This document shows positions 1 through 4,635 of a stretch of DNA of 5,021 nt, one piece after another (positions within the stretch are counted from its first letter, which is position 1; each line of letters starts with the position of its first letter). This DNA comes from Clostridia bacterium. GTDB lineage: Bacteria > Bacillota_A > Clostridia > Oscillospirales > CAG-272. Both the position numbers and the translations under genes were made by a program. Under the pieces are notes generated by a model that was not told where the DNA came from, ran no database searches, and saw only the letters and a list, made by a program, of their open reading frames with translations. The stretch is taken from contig JAFQVU010000183.1 of the NCBI GenBank assembly GCA_017407885.1, positions 1 to 5,021 on the forward strand. Reading direction: 5' to 3'.

Positions 1-129
1 ACTGATGAAGGATTTTTACTTGAAGGTGTGAACTATATCGCTCCCGGATCATATATTCTCTTCGACAGTCCTAATATTGTCGGCGGACTCACGGTAACGG
101 ATATACAACGTATTTCAAACGCAGAATAA
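1..129 (+). CDS. C-terminal end of an unidentified protein (partial, 5' end outside window)
   Basis: Frame 1 is open from the first base and ends at TAA 127-129, giving 42 residues that start TDEGFLLEGVNYIAPGSYI and end TDIQRISNAE. The tail is rich in Gly, Ile, Val and Tyr with no charged clusters. This would fit a beta-rich domain edge, but no family signature can be named. A loose resemblance to the small beta-domains of some clostridial surface or secreted proteins that carry an 'aGtY' type motif (here APGSY) is too weak to support a call. The reading is supported as the end of a real gene because an intrinsic terminator begins two bases after the stop. Function is unknown. Confidence 0.6.
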   Translation, partial: TDEGFLLEGVNYIAPGSYILFDSPNIVGGLTVTDIQRISNAE

Positions 130-130
130 A

Positions 131-174
131 AAATGGCAGCTGTTGTATTGTGTGTGACAGCTGCCTGATTTTTT
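131..174 (+). terminator. Intrinsic terminator after the first gene
   Basis: A perfect 9-bp inverted repeat, GGCAGCTGT (135-143) and ACAGCTGCC (157-165), encloses a 13-nt loop. Three bases later comes a run of six T (169-174). The A-rich stretch just upstream (128-133) would give a weaker mirror signal on the minus strand. It lies directly behind the TAA stop at 127-129, so it closes that transcription unit and isolates the promoter of the next gene. Confidence 0.93.
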
Positions 175-365
175 GTATGCGAACTGTTTTTATAAAGCGT
201 CATCAAGAAACTTTGCAAGACGCATACGTTAATAAATTTTGAGCTATTCTTAAATTCATGCATATATGGAAATATATGTAAATAATAGCGGCTTTTTTCA
301 CTGTTTCACCAGAAAATGATAGATAAAATGCATCACGTATTGATAATTTATATGCAAAAAAACTA
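175..365. other. AT-rich intergenic stretch without a recognisable gene
   Basis: No open frame here has a credible start and family-like sequence. Visible structure is limited to inverted repeats. GTATGCG (175-181) matches CGCATAC (221-227). Inside it, GCGTC (197-201) matches GACGC (219-223), using part of the same right arm. CATATA (261-266) matches TATATG (273-278). None is followed by a proper T-run in the plus direction. The region appears to be a spacer between the terminator and the ptsH promoter. Confidence 0.6.
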
Positions 366-394
366 TTGATTTTATGATAAAAATTTGATATACT
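366..394 (+). promoter_or_regulatory. Sigma-A type promoter of the HPr gene
   Basis: The -35 hexamer TTGATT (366-371) and -10 hexamer TATACT (389-394) are separated by exactly 17 bp, each differing from consensus at one or two positions. Transcription would begin near 401, leaving a 5' leader of about 120 nt before the HPr start codon. No other promoter-like pair in the preceding gap is as good. Confidence 0.82.
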
Positions 395-400
395 ATAGAC

Positions 401-508
401 AGTATTTTAAAATCGGAGTTGTAGCCGATGTCGTACGGTACTGGATTATTCATCAGTACAGATTAAAAAACAAATTTATCGTATTATTCAATATTCAATT
501 TTAATGAT
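401..508 (+). promoter_or_regulatory. Structured 5' leader of the HPr mRNA
   Basis: The predicted leader is long for a housekeeping gene and has two small stem-loops near its 5' end. The first pairs ATCGG (412-416) with CCGAT (425-429) around an 8-nt loop. The second pairs GTACTG (438-443) with CAGTAC (454-459) around a 10-nt loop. The remainder (464-508) is nearly all A and T, so it should be unstructured and keep the Shine-Dalgarno site accessible. I do not recognise a known riboswitch class. The hairpins could stabilise the 5' end, or act with the small ORF at 428-466. Function is inferred, not shown. Confidence 0.35.
428..466 (+). CDS. Possible 12-residue leader peptide upstream of HPr
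   Basis: ATG at 428 opens a short frame, MSYGTGLFISTD, ending at TAA 464-466. A Shine-Dalgarno-like CGGAG (414-418) lies 9 nt upstream, which is acceptable spacing. The second leader hairpin (438-459) lies entirely within the frame, and the SD lies partly within the first hairpin (412-429), so translation and folding would affect each other. There is no run of a single amino acid as in classical attenuator peptides. A 12-codon frame can easily arise by chance, so this stays a hypothesis based on the SD, start codon and position. Confidence 0.3.
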   Translation: MSYGTGLFISTD

Positions 509-513
509 AGGAG
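509..513 (+). promoter_or_regulatory. Ribosome binding site that fixes the HPr start
   Basis: AGGAG (509-513) lies 8 nt before the ATG at 522. It falls inside the reading frame if the earlier in-frame ATG at 504 were used, so it selects 522 as the real start. The resulting residue numbering (His15, Ser46) agrees with that choice. Confidence 0.88.
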
Positions 514-521
514 CGTATTAT

Positions 522-785
522 ATGATTTCCCGTAATGTTACTATTCAGAATAACGTCGGTCTTCACGCAAGACCTGCTACCTTCTTCATCCAGAAAGCTA
601 ACTCCTTCCAGAGTTCTCTTTGGGTTGAAAAGGAAGACAGACGTGTAAACGCAAAGAGCCTTCTCGGCGTTCTTTCTCTTGGTATCACCAAGGGTATGAC
701 CATTACTCTTATTGCTGACGGAAGCGATGAGGCTGAAGCACTGGACGGTCTGTGCGAGCTTATCGATACCGGATTCGGTGAATAA
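522..785 (+). CDS. ptsH: HPr, phosphocarrier protein of the PTS
   Basis: This cytoplasmic protein of 87 residues, the usual HPr length, takes phosphate from enzyme I on a histidine and passes it to the sugar-specific EIIA domains. Numbering from 522, the active-site motif GLHARPA places the phosphoryl histidine at His15. AKSLLGVLSLGI places the HPr kinase target at Ser46. Both are the canonical positions, so this is an HPr and not the regulator Crh, which has Gln at 15. Ser46 implies regulation by HPr kinase/phosphorylase and use as a CcpA co-repressor, as known for Firmicutes; neither partner is in the window. It has its own promoter and a strong SD. Codon choice (many CTT, CGT, GGT, AAG) looks like that of a highly expressed gene. 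It probably forms a largely single-gene unit, with a terminator-like hairpin downstream before uvrC. Enzyme I is not nearby. Confidence 0.95.
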   Translation: MISRNVTIQNNVGLHARPATFFIQKANSFQSSLWVEKEDRRVNAKSLLGVLSLGITKGMTITLIADGSDEAEALDGLCELIDTGFGE

Positions 786-853
786 TAGCGACTCTGCTGG
801 ATATAGCCAACAAGCGCTGATATGCGGTTTTTTGCATAAGATTAATAGTATTG

Positions 854-891
854 ACGAGTCGCGGCGCACTTTGCAGCTATGACTCGTTTTT
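854..891 (+). terminator. Terminator-like hairpin between ptsH and uvrC, possible attenuator
   Basis: ACGAGTC (854-860) pairs perfectly with GACTCGT (881-887) around a 20-nt loop, and the right arm runs into a five-T stretch (887-891). It lies about 70 nt behind the HPr stop and 61 nt before the uvrC start. The left arm can alternatively pair with GCGACTC (788-794) through GAGTCGC (856-862), which would prevent terminator formation. I found no convincing promoter between it and uvrC, so uvrC may depend partly on read-through from the HPr promoter. The stem is short and the loop large, so termination may be incomplete. Confidence 0.6.
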
Positions 892-951
892 GCTTTGCTT
901 CAGGAAGATATTTCACGAGAGAGTATTTTTTGTAAAAGGGACGGTGGTTTT

Positions 952-2820
952 ATGGAAATTATCAATTCTCAAAAGAATAACACCGACCACCGTGCCGATC
1001 TGCTCGAAAAAGCAAATGCACTCCCACAGCGTCCCGGAGTTTACATTATGCGCGATAAGAGCGGTAAGGTGATTTATGTTGGTAAATCGCGTTCTTTAAA
1101 AAATCGCGTGTCACAGTATTTCCACGAATCGGCGCATCATAACGAAAAGACGCGCCGTATGGTGATGTGTGTTCATTCGTTTGACTACATTCTTACCGAT
1201 ACCGAAATCGAAGCACTGTCGCTTGAAAACAGTCTGATAAAGCAGTATTCTCCCAAGTATAATATTAAATTAAAAGACTCAAAATCCTATCCGTATATAA
1301 AATTAACACTCAACGATGAATACCCCAAGCTGTCGGTCACAAGACGCCGACTTGCGGATGGGGCGAGATATTACGGTCCGTATTCGAGTATATCCGCAGT
1401 TTACAGTATACTCGGCACGATACAGAAATCGTTCGGGATTGCATCCTGCAGCAAGGAGTTCCCACGAGATATAGGAAAGGGAAGACCATGCCTCAATCGC
1501 CATATCGGGCTGTGCACAGCACCGTGTACCGGGGAAATATCGTCAGAGGAATACCGTGCGATTTTCAAAGAAGTCAACAGCTTTCTGCGCGGCTCGTTTC
1601 GTGAATGTGAGCAGTCGCTTCGCGAGAAAATGGAGTATGCATCGGAAAATCTGATGTTTGAGGCGGCGGCGAGATACCGTGACCGAATTGAGGCGCTCTC
1701 AAAGCTGTGGCAGAGGCAGAAGGTGGTCGGTTCACCGGATGCGGAGCAGGACGTGATTGCGCTGTACACAGACGAGATTTGCTCGTGCATTTCGGTGTTT
1801 TATATCCGAGGCGGAAGTATTACGGATAACGAGCATTTTCTCTTTCCTGCAGAGAAGATTATCGACGAAGAAAACATGTCGGCATTTTTGTCGGAGCTTT
1901 ATAATATCCGCGAATATGTTCCGCATGAGATAATACTTGATTTTACGCTTCCGGATGAGGAGCTTGATGCCCTCACCGAAACAATACGTATGCGTGTCGG
2001 ATATAAACCCGATATCCGCACCCCCGAGCGCGGTGACCGCAGAAGACTCTGCGAGATGGTTTACGATAACGCAAAACAGCAGGCACTTCTTTACAAGGCG
2101 CAGTCCGAGAAAGATAACAGGATACTCGTAAAGCTTGCATCAATGCTTGCACTTGAAGTAGTCCCCGAGCGCATCGAAGCGTATGATATATCAAACTTCG
2201 GCAAGGACAACATTACCGCAGGAATGATAGTCGCCGAGAACGGAAAACTCAAAAAGTCCGATTACCGTACCTTCAAAATAAAGACTACTGACGGTATTGA
2301 CGACTACGGAGCGATGCGTGAGGCACTTTCACGCAGACTGTCCCACCTCACCGATGAATCCTTCGGTGCGGCGCCTGACCTGATACTGCTTGACGGCGGA
2401 CGCGGACATGTCGCTGTGGTGCGTGAACTTATGGACGAGCTTGGATGTGAAATACCCGTGTTCGGTATGGTCAAGGACGAGTTCCACAAGACACGCGCGC
2501 TTACCGATGATACACGCGAGATAAGCATTGCACGCGAGCAGGCGGTGTTCGTGTTTATATACAAGCTTCAGGAAGAGGTTCACCGCTATACAATAGGGCG
2601 TATGGAGAACGCAAAATCGAAGACGCTCAAGCACTCAACGCTCGAAGAGATAGACGGTATAGGTACAATAAAAGCGAAGAGTCTGCTTTCGCATTTTCGC
2701 AGTATTGCCGCGATAAAAAAGGCTGATAAGACCGAGCTTATGCGAGTTTCGGGAATCAGCGCGGCAAACGCCGATGCGATAATTGAATTTTACAAAAACA
2801 AGGGAAAGTTTGAAAGATAA
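952..2820 (+). CDS. uvrC: UvrABC excinuclease subunit C
   Basis: UvrC makes both incisions flanking a lesion during nucleotide excision repair, acting with UvrB after UvrA has loaded it. The 622 residues match the family's usual size. The GIY-YIG nuclease domain covers about 25-100 (GVY 29-31, YVGK 42-45, Arg52 and probably Glu92). Four cysteines (166, 180, 188, 192), the last three spaced CX7C and CX3C, match the iron-sulfur cysteines described for E. coli UvrC. A UVR motif for UvrB contact lies at about 220-252. The RNase H-like endonuclease keeps Asp412 (YDISN), Asp451 (DDYGAM), Asp481 (LLDGG) and His544 (EVHRY). A helix-hairpin-helix DNA-binding region spans about 564-617. The ATG at 952 is preferred: GGTGG at 943-947 or AAGGG at 936-940 serves as SD. 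An in-frame TTG at 895 directly abuts the terminator T-run and has no SD. The gene follows ptsH, an association also seen in other Clostridia. No promoter of its own is evident. Confidence 0.97.
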   Translation: MEIINSQKNNTDHRADLLEKANALPQRPGVYIMRDKSGKVIYVGKSRSLKNRVSQYFHESAHHNEKTRRMVMCVHSFDYILTDTEIEALSLENSLIKQYSPKYNIKLKDSKSYPYIKLTLNDEYPKLSVTRRRLADGARYYGPYSSISAVYSILGTIQKSFGIASCSKEFPRDIGKGRPCLNRHIGLCTAPCTGEISSEEYRAIFKEVNSFLRGSFRECEQSLREKMEYASENLMFEAAARYRDRIEALSKLWQRQKVVGSPDAEQDVIALYTDEICSCISVFYIRGGSITDNEHFLFPAEKIIDEENMSAFLSELYNIREYVPHEIILDFTLPDEELDALTETIRMRVGYKPDIRTPERGDRRRLCEMVYDNAKQQALLYKAQSEKDNRILVKLASMLALEVVPERIEAYDISNFGKDNITAGMIVAENGKLKKSDYRTFKIKTTDGIDDYGAMREALSRRLSHLTDESFGAAPDLILLDGGRGHVAVVRELMDELGCEIPVFGMVKDEFHKTRALTDDTREISIAREQAVFVFIYKLQEEVHRYTIGRMENAKSKTLKHSTLEEIDGIGTIKAKSLLSHFRSIAAIKKADKTELMRVSGISAANADAIIEFYKNKGKFER

Positions 2821-2831
2821 ATCTTTCAAAC
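2808..2831. repeat. Perfect 11-bp palindrome spanning the uvrC stop codon
   Basis: GTTTGAAAGAT (2808-2818) is followed by AA and then its exact reverse complement ATCTTTCAAAC (2821-2831). The uvrC TAA stop (2818-2820) sits at the centre. In RNA it would form a stem of about 10 bp with a TAAA loop. A TTTT run starts 4 nt later (2836-2839), too far and too short for a standard terminator. It could protect the uvrC 3' end, influence termination, or be a protein-binding palindrome. Confidence 0.6.
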
Positions 2832-2836
2832 AACCT

Positions 2837-2881
2837 TTTGCGGCGTTACATCGCTGAGGCAGCGATGTTTTGCTTCGCAAA
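2837..2881 (+). repeat. Extended hairpin in the uvrC-rsmD gap, possible weak terminator
   Basis: An inner perfect 9-bp stem, ACATCGCTG (2848-2856) and CAGCGATGT (2860-2868), has a 3-nt AGG loop and runs into TTTT (2868-2871). Outer arms TTTGCG (2837-2842) and CGCAAA (2876-2881) can also pair, making a longer imperfect stem. The inner stem is stable, but the T-run has only four bases, one of them in the stem. Termination after uvrC is therefore possible but may be partial. No promoter-like pair for rsmD is visible behind it, which favours read-through. Confidence 0.55.
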
Positions 2882-2908
2882 CCACGTCCCAAAAAGGACA
2901 GAAAGGAA

Positions 2909-2927
2909 GCTTTTGCAAAGCAAAAGC
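2909..2927 (+). repeat. 8-bp hairpin just upstream of rsmD
   Basis: GCTTTTGC (2909-2916) and GCAAAAGC (2920-2927) are perfect inverted arms around an AAA loop. The hairpin lies 13 nt before the rsmD ATG and 1 nt behind the only good Shine-Dalgarno candidate, AAAGGA (2902-2907). The TTTTGC/GCAAA words recur in the hairpins further upstream in the same gap, suggesting a composite palindromic intergenic repeat. Confidence 0.6.
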
Positions 2928-2940
2928 AACAATCAGATAA

Positions 2941-3498
2941 ATGAGAATAATTACAGGAAGTGCACGCGGAACAAAGCTTGTGACACTCGACGGAGACGCT
3001 ACACGTCCGACTGCGGAGCGTGTAAAGGAAGCAATATTCAGCATGATACAGTTTGACCTGCCAGATTCACACGTACTTGATCTTTTTGCGGGAAGCGGTC
3101 AGCTTGGACTCGAAGCGCTCAGCAGAGGAGCTGAAAAGGCGCATCTCGTTGATCGAAGCGCAGAGGCGACTGCTATAATCAAGCAGAATGCGCAGAAGAC
3201 TCATCTGTGGGATCGCTGCAGAGTTGTGACGATGGACTATGCCGACTATATCCGCGGCACCAAGGGAGAGAAATTTGACTTTGTTTTTCTCGATCCGCCT
3301 TACGGAAGCGGTATGCTTGCATCGGCACTTTCAAAGCTTGCTGACAGCGAGCTTCTTGCCGACGGTGCGTGGATATTCTGCGAGGACGAGACCGATGATA
3401 TTTTTGAAAATGATGCATCGCTCGCAGAAAAATACAACATCGAAAAGCAGAACCGCTACGGTCGCGTTTATATCACTGTTTTGACACTGAAAAAGTAA
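2941..3498 (+). CDS. rsmD: 16S rRNA (guanine966-N2)-methyltransferase RsmD
   Basis: RsmD uses S-adenosylmethionine to methylate N2 of G966 (E. coli numbering) in the small-subunit rRNA during 30S assembly. The 185 residues match the family length. The N-terminus MRIITGSARGTKL, then RPTAERVKEAIF (22-33), is the characteristic RsmD opening and fixes the start at 2941. SAM motif I is VLDLFAGSGQLGLEALSRGA (45-64), with an acidic end of strand 2 at Asp71. The catalytic motif is DPPY (118-121), typical of amino-group methyltransferases. There is no Shine-Dalgarno sequence within 20 nt of the ATG; the nearest candidate is at 2902-2907, across a hairpin. The stop codon overlaps the coaD ribosome binding site, so rsmD and coaD are almost certainly co-transcribed, an arrangement common in bacteria. 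Confidence 0.95.
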   Translation: MRIITGSARGTKLVTLDGDATRPTAERVKEAIFSMIQFDLPDSHVLDLFAGSGQLGLEALSRGAEKAHLVDRSAEATAIIKQNAQKTHLWDRCRVVTMDYADYIRGTKGEKFDFVFLDPPYGSGMLASALSKLADSELLADGAWIFCEDETDDIFENDASLAEKYNIEKQNRYGRVYITVLTLKK

Positions 3499-3503
3499 GG
3501 AGA
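3497..3503 (+). promoter_or_regulatory. Ribosome binding site of coaD, overlapping the rsmD stop
   Basis: AAGGAGA (3497-3503) shares two bases with the rsmD TAA stop (3496-3498). It is 7 nt from the ATG at 3511 but only 1 nt from the in-frame ATG at 3505, which is too close, so the start at 3511 is chosen. The overlap implies translational coupling of rsmD and coaD. Confidence 0.88.
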
Positions 3504-3510
3504 GATGATT

Positions 3511-4002
3511 ATGCTTAACCCAAAGAAAGTGCTTATTCCCGGAAGCTTTGATCCGCCTACTGTCGGACATTATGATCTTGTCGCGCGCGCCGCGGCGATG
3601 TTTGATGAGGTTTGGGTGGTTGCCTTCGTCAACTCCTCAAAGCATGAACGTTTTTCAATTGCTGACCGTCTGAAAATGCTTCACGCCGCATTTGACGGAA
3701 TCAAGAATGTGCACGTTGATGTATCGCAGGAGCTGCTTGCCGATTATGCGGCAGAGCACGGTATCGGAACTATAGTCAAAGGCGCACGTTCTGCGACTGA
3801 CTTTGACTATGAAATGTCGCTTGCACTGATTAACAGATCTATAAATCACGAACTCGAAACTATCATCATTCCGACCAAGGCGGAGCATATGCACATCAGC
3901 TCCACGATGGTTCGCGAGCTTATCAGATACGGCTGTGATTACAGTGCCTGTGTTCCCGAGGGTGTAGCTGCGCTTATTGGTAAATCATCGGAAGAAAATT
4001 GA
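3511..4002 (+). CDS. coaD: Phosphopantetheine adenylyltransferase (PPAT)
   Basis: CoaD transfers AMP from ATP to 4'-phosphopantetheine, giving dephospho-CoA, the penultimate step of coenzyme A synthesis; the enzyme is a cytoplasmic hexamer in known cases. The 163 residues match the family length. The nucleotidyltransferase signature GSFDPPTVGH (11-20) contains the TxGH catalytic element with His20. Lys44 (NSSK) aligns with the substrate-binding Lys42 of E. coli. KGAR with Lys90 and Arg93, followed by DFDYEM, matches the ATP/phosphate-binding segment, with Lys replacing the first Arg of the E. coli protein. ISSTMVRE (129-136) is the conserved C-terminal nucleotide-binding motif. It follows rsmD by 12 bp with an overlapping RBS. 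No intrinsic terminator follows before the mraZ promoter region. Confidence 0.96.
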   Translation: MLNPKKVLIPGSFDPPTVGHYDLVARAAAMFDEVWVVAFVNSSKHERFSIADRLKMLHAAFDGIKNVHVDVSQELLADYAAEHGIGTIVKGARSATDFDYEMSLALINRSINHELETIIIPTKAEHMHISSTMVRELIRYGCDYSACVPEGVAALIGKSSEEN

Positions 4003-4022
4003 CATATAAAACCTGTATATCC

Positions 4023-4111
4023 AAAAAATAGAAAAAGTCACAAAATACTGGTCGAAAAATCAGTAAAAAGTGCAAAAAAAATTTGCATATAAGCGAAAAA
4101 ATCTCTCAAAA
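4023..4111. promoter_or_regulatory. Phased A-tracts (predicted curved DNA) upstream of the mraZ promoter
   Basis: Plus-strand A-tracts occur at 4023-4028, 4032-4036, 4042-4045, 4055-4059, 4065-4069, 4074-4081, 4096-4101 and 4108-4111. The centres of the last five lie at offsets of 0, 10, 20.5, 41.5 and 52.5 bp, close to whole multiples of the 10.5-bp helical repeat. In-phase A-tracts are known to bend DNA. The array ends 4 bp before the -35 hexamer at 4116, so it may act as a bend or UP-like element. The 4003-4115 gap holds no gene. Confidence 0.5.
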
Positions 4112-4115
4112 CCTA

Positions 4116-4144
4116 TTGCATTTATTTGAAGGATGTTGTATAAT
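4116..4144 (+). promoter_or_regulatory. Sigma-A type promoter of mraZ and the dcw cluster
   Basis: The -35 hexamer TTGCAT (4116-4121) and a perfect -10 hexamer TATAAT (4139-4144) have the optimal 17-bp spacing. Transcription should start near 4151, exactly where the row of GGTG boxes begins, which fits repression by MraZ binding over the start site. It would drive mraZ, rsmH and probably further division and peptidoglycan genes beyond the window. Confidence 0.9.
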
Positions 4145-4150
4145 AATGGT

Positions 4151-4206
4151 GGTGAAAATAGGTGCAAAGTGGTGCCTATTCCCAAAAATAGGTGAAAGAG
4201 GGGGTG
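4151..4206 (+). promoter_or_regulatory. Probable MraZ operator: GGTG boxes on a 10-bp grid
   Basis: GGTG occurs at 4151, 4161, 4171 and 4191, exactly 10 bp apart with one place (4181) replaced by CCCA. A GGGG at 4201 continues the register, followed by an out-of-phase GGTG at 4203. MraZ proteins are known to bind short G-rich direct repeats with one-turn spacing upstream of their own gene (TGGGN repeats with 5-nt spacers in E. coli). The position over the predicted transcription start and up to the ribosome binding site fits autorepression. The precise box for this species is inferred. Confidence 0.78.
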
Positions 4207-4207
4207 A
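4199..4207 (+). promoter_or_regulatory. Ribosome binding site that fixes the mraZ start
   Basis: The strong AGGGGGTGA (4199-4207) ends 6 nt before the ATG at 4214. The other ATG at 4210 is only 2 nt away and reaches a stop after five codons, so 4214 is the start. The site overlaps the last operator boxes. Confidence 0.85.
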
Positions 4208-4213
4208 GCATGG

Positions 4214-4633
4214 ATGCTAACAGGTGAATATTTACACACAATTGATGCGAAATCGCGTGTGTTCGTTCCGGCGAAATTGCGTGAATCGCTTGGCGAAACA
4301 TTTATGCTCGCGCGCAGTGTTGATGGATGTCTTTCACTCTACCATCTCGATGAATGGAATAAGCTCTGCGACAAGCTGGCATCCCTGCCGGATTCGCAGA
4401 CCAAAAATATAAAACGCTTTCTCTTTACCTTTGCGTCGGAAGTTTCTCCGGATGCACATGGACGTATAACCCTTCCGCAAGGACTGCGTGAGTACGCAAC
4501 CCTTTCAAAGGATGCGGCATTCCTCGGCGTCGGCGACCATGCCGAAATTTGGGATGCAGAGCGTTGGGAGGCTATGAAGAGCGGTGATGATGCCGCACAG
4601 ATTGAACAGCAGATGAAGGAGCTCGGACTTTAA
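4214..4633 (+). CDS. mraZ: Transcriptional regulator MraZ
   Basis: MraZ is a DNA-binding protein of the AbrB/SpoVT (swapped-hairpin) class that assembles into rings and controls the division and cell-wall (dcw) operon, usually repressing its own promoter. The 139 residues fit the family. Two tandem MraZ repeats are visible, each with its DxxxR signature: DAKSR (11-15) leading into VFVPAKLR, and DAHGR (80-84) leading into [11 protein letters not shown]. The opening [11 protein letters not shown] matches the conserved N-terminal strand. The C-terminal tail EQQMKELGL is short and charged. It is first in the cluster, behind a near-consensus promoter and an array of GGTG boxes that it probably binds. 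Only two bases separate its stop from the ATG of rsmH, so the two are translationally coupled. Confidence 0.96.
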   Translation: MLTGEYLHTIDAKSRVFVPAKLRESLGETFMLARSVDGCLSLYHLDEWNKLCDKLASLPDSQTKNIKRFLFTFASEVSPDAHGRITLPQGLREYATLSKDAAFLGVGDHAEIWDAERWEAMKSGDDAAQIEQQMKELGL

Positions 4634-4635
4634 AA

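Noticed and set aside
504..521. Longer HPr starting at ATG 504
   Set aside because: The SD AGGAG (509-513) lies inside this extension, and only the 522 start gives His15 and Ser46 at the canonical positions.
501..869. 122-codon open frame on the minus strand across the HPr gene
   Set aside because: It is antisense to a certain HPr gene, has no recognisable domain, and its composition reads as a shadow frame.
851..880. TTGACG as a -35 for a uvrC promoter
   Set aside because: The sequence 16-19 bp downstream (CAGCTA/AGCTAT) is a poor -10, and the region is the terminator hairpin.
895..951. N-terminal extension of UvrC from an in-frame TTG at 895
   Set aside because: The extra 19 residues have no family similarity, no SD precedes the TTG, and it starts 4 bases after the terminator T-run. 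The ATG at 952 has purine-rich SD candidates.
1401..1790. 129-codon minus-strand open frame inside uvrC
   Set aside because: It lies wholly antisense to conserved uvrC codons, with no domain and no RBS-promoter context.
3999..4021. Perfect -35 word TTGACA at the coaD stop
   Set aside because: No -10-like hexamer occurs at 15-19 bp; the nearest TATATC is only 11 bp away. The 4116-4144 promoter is far better.
4046..4081. Small inverted repeats (TACTG/CAGTA) as a coaD terminator
   Set aside because: The stem is only 5 bp with a 10-nt loop and is followed by A-runs, not T-runs, in the plus direction. At best it is a weak minus-strand signal with no gene to serve.
4151..4206. The 10-bp repeats as a CRISPR or tandem satellite
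   Set aside because: Units are far too short and only the GGTG core is kept. Position and spacing fit a regulator binding array.
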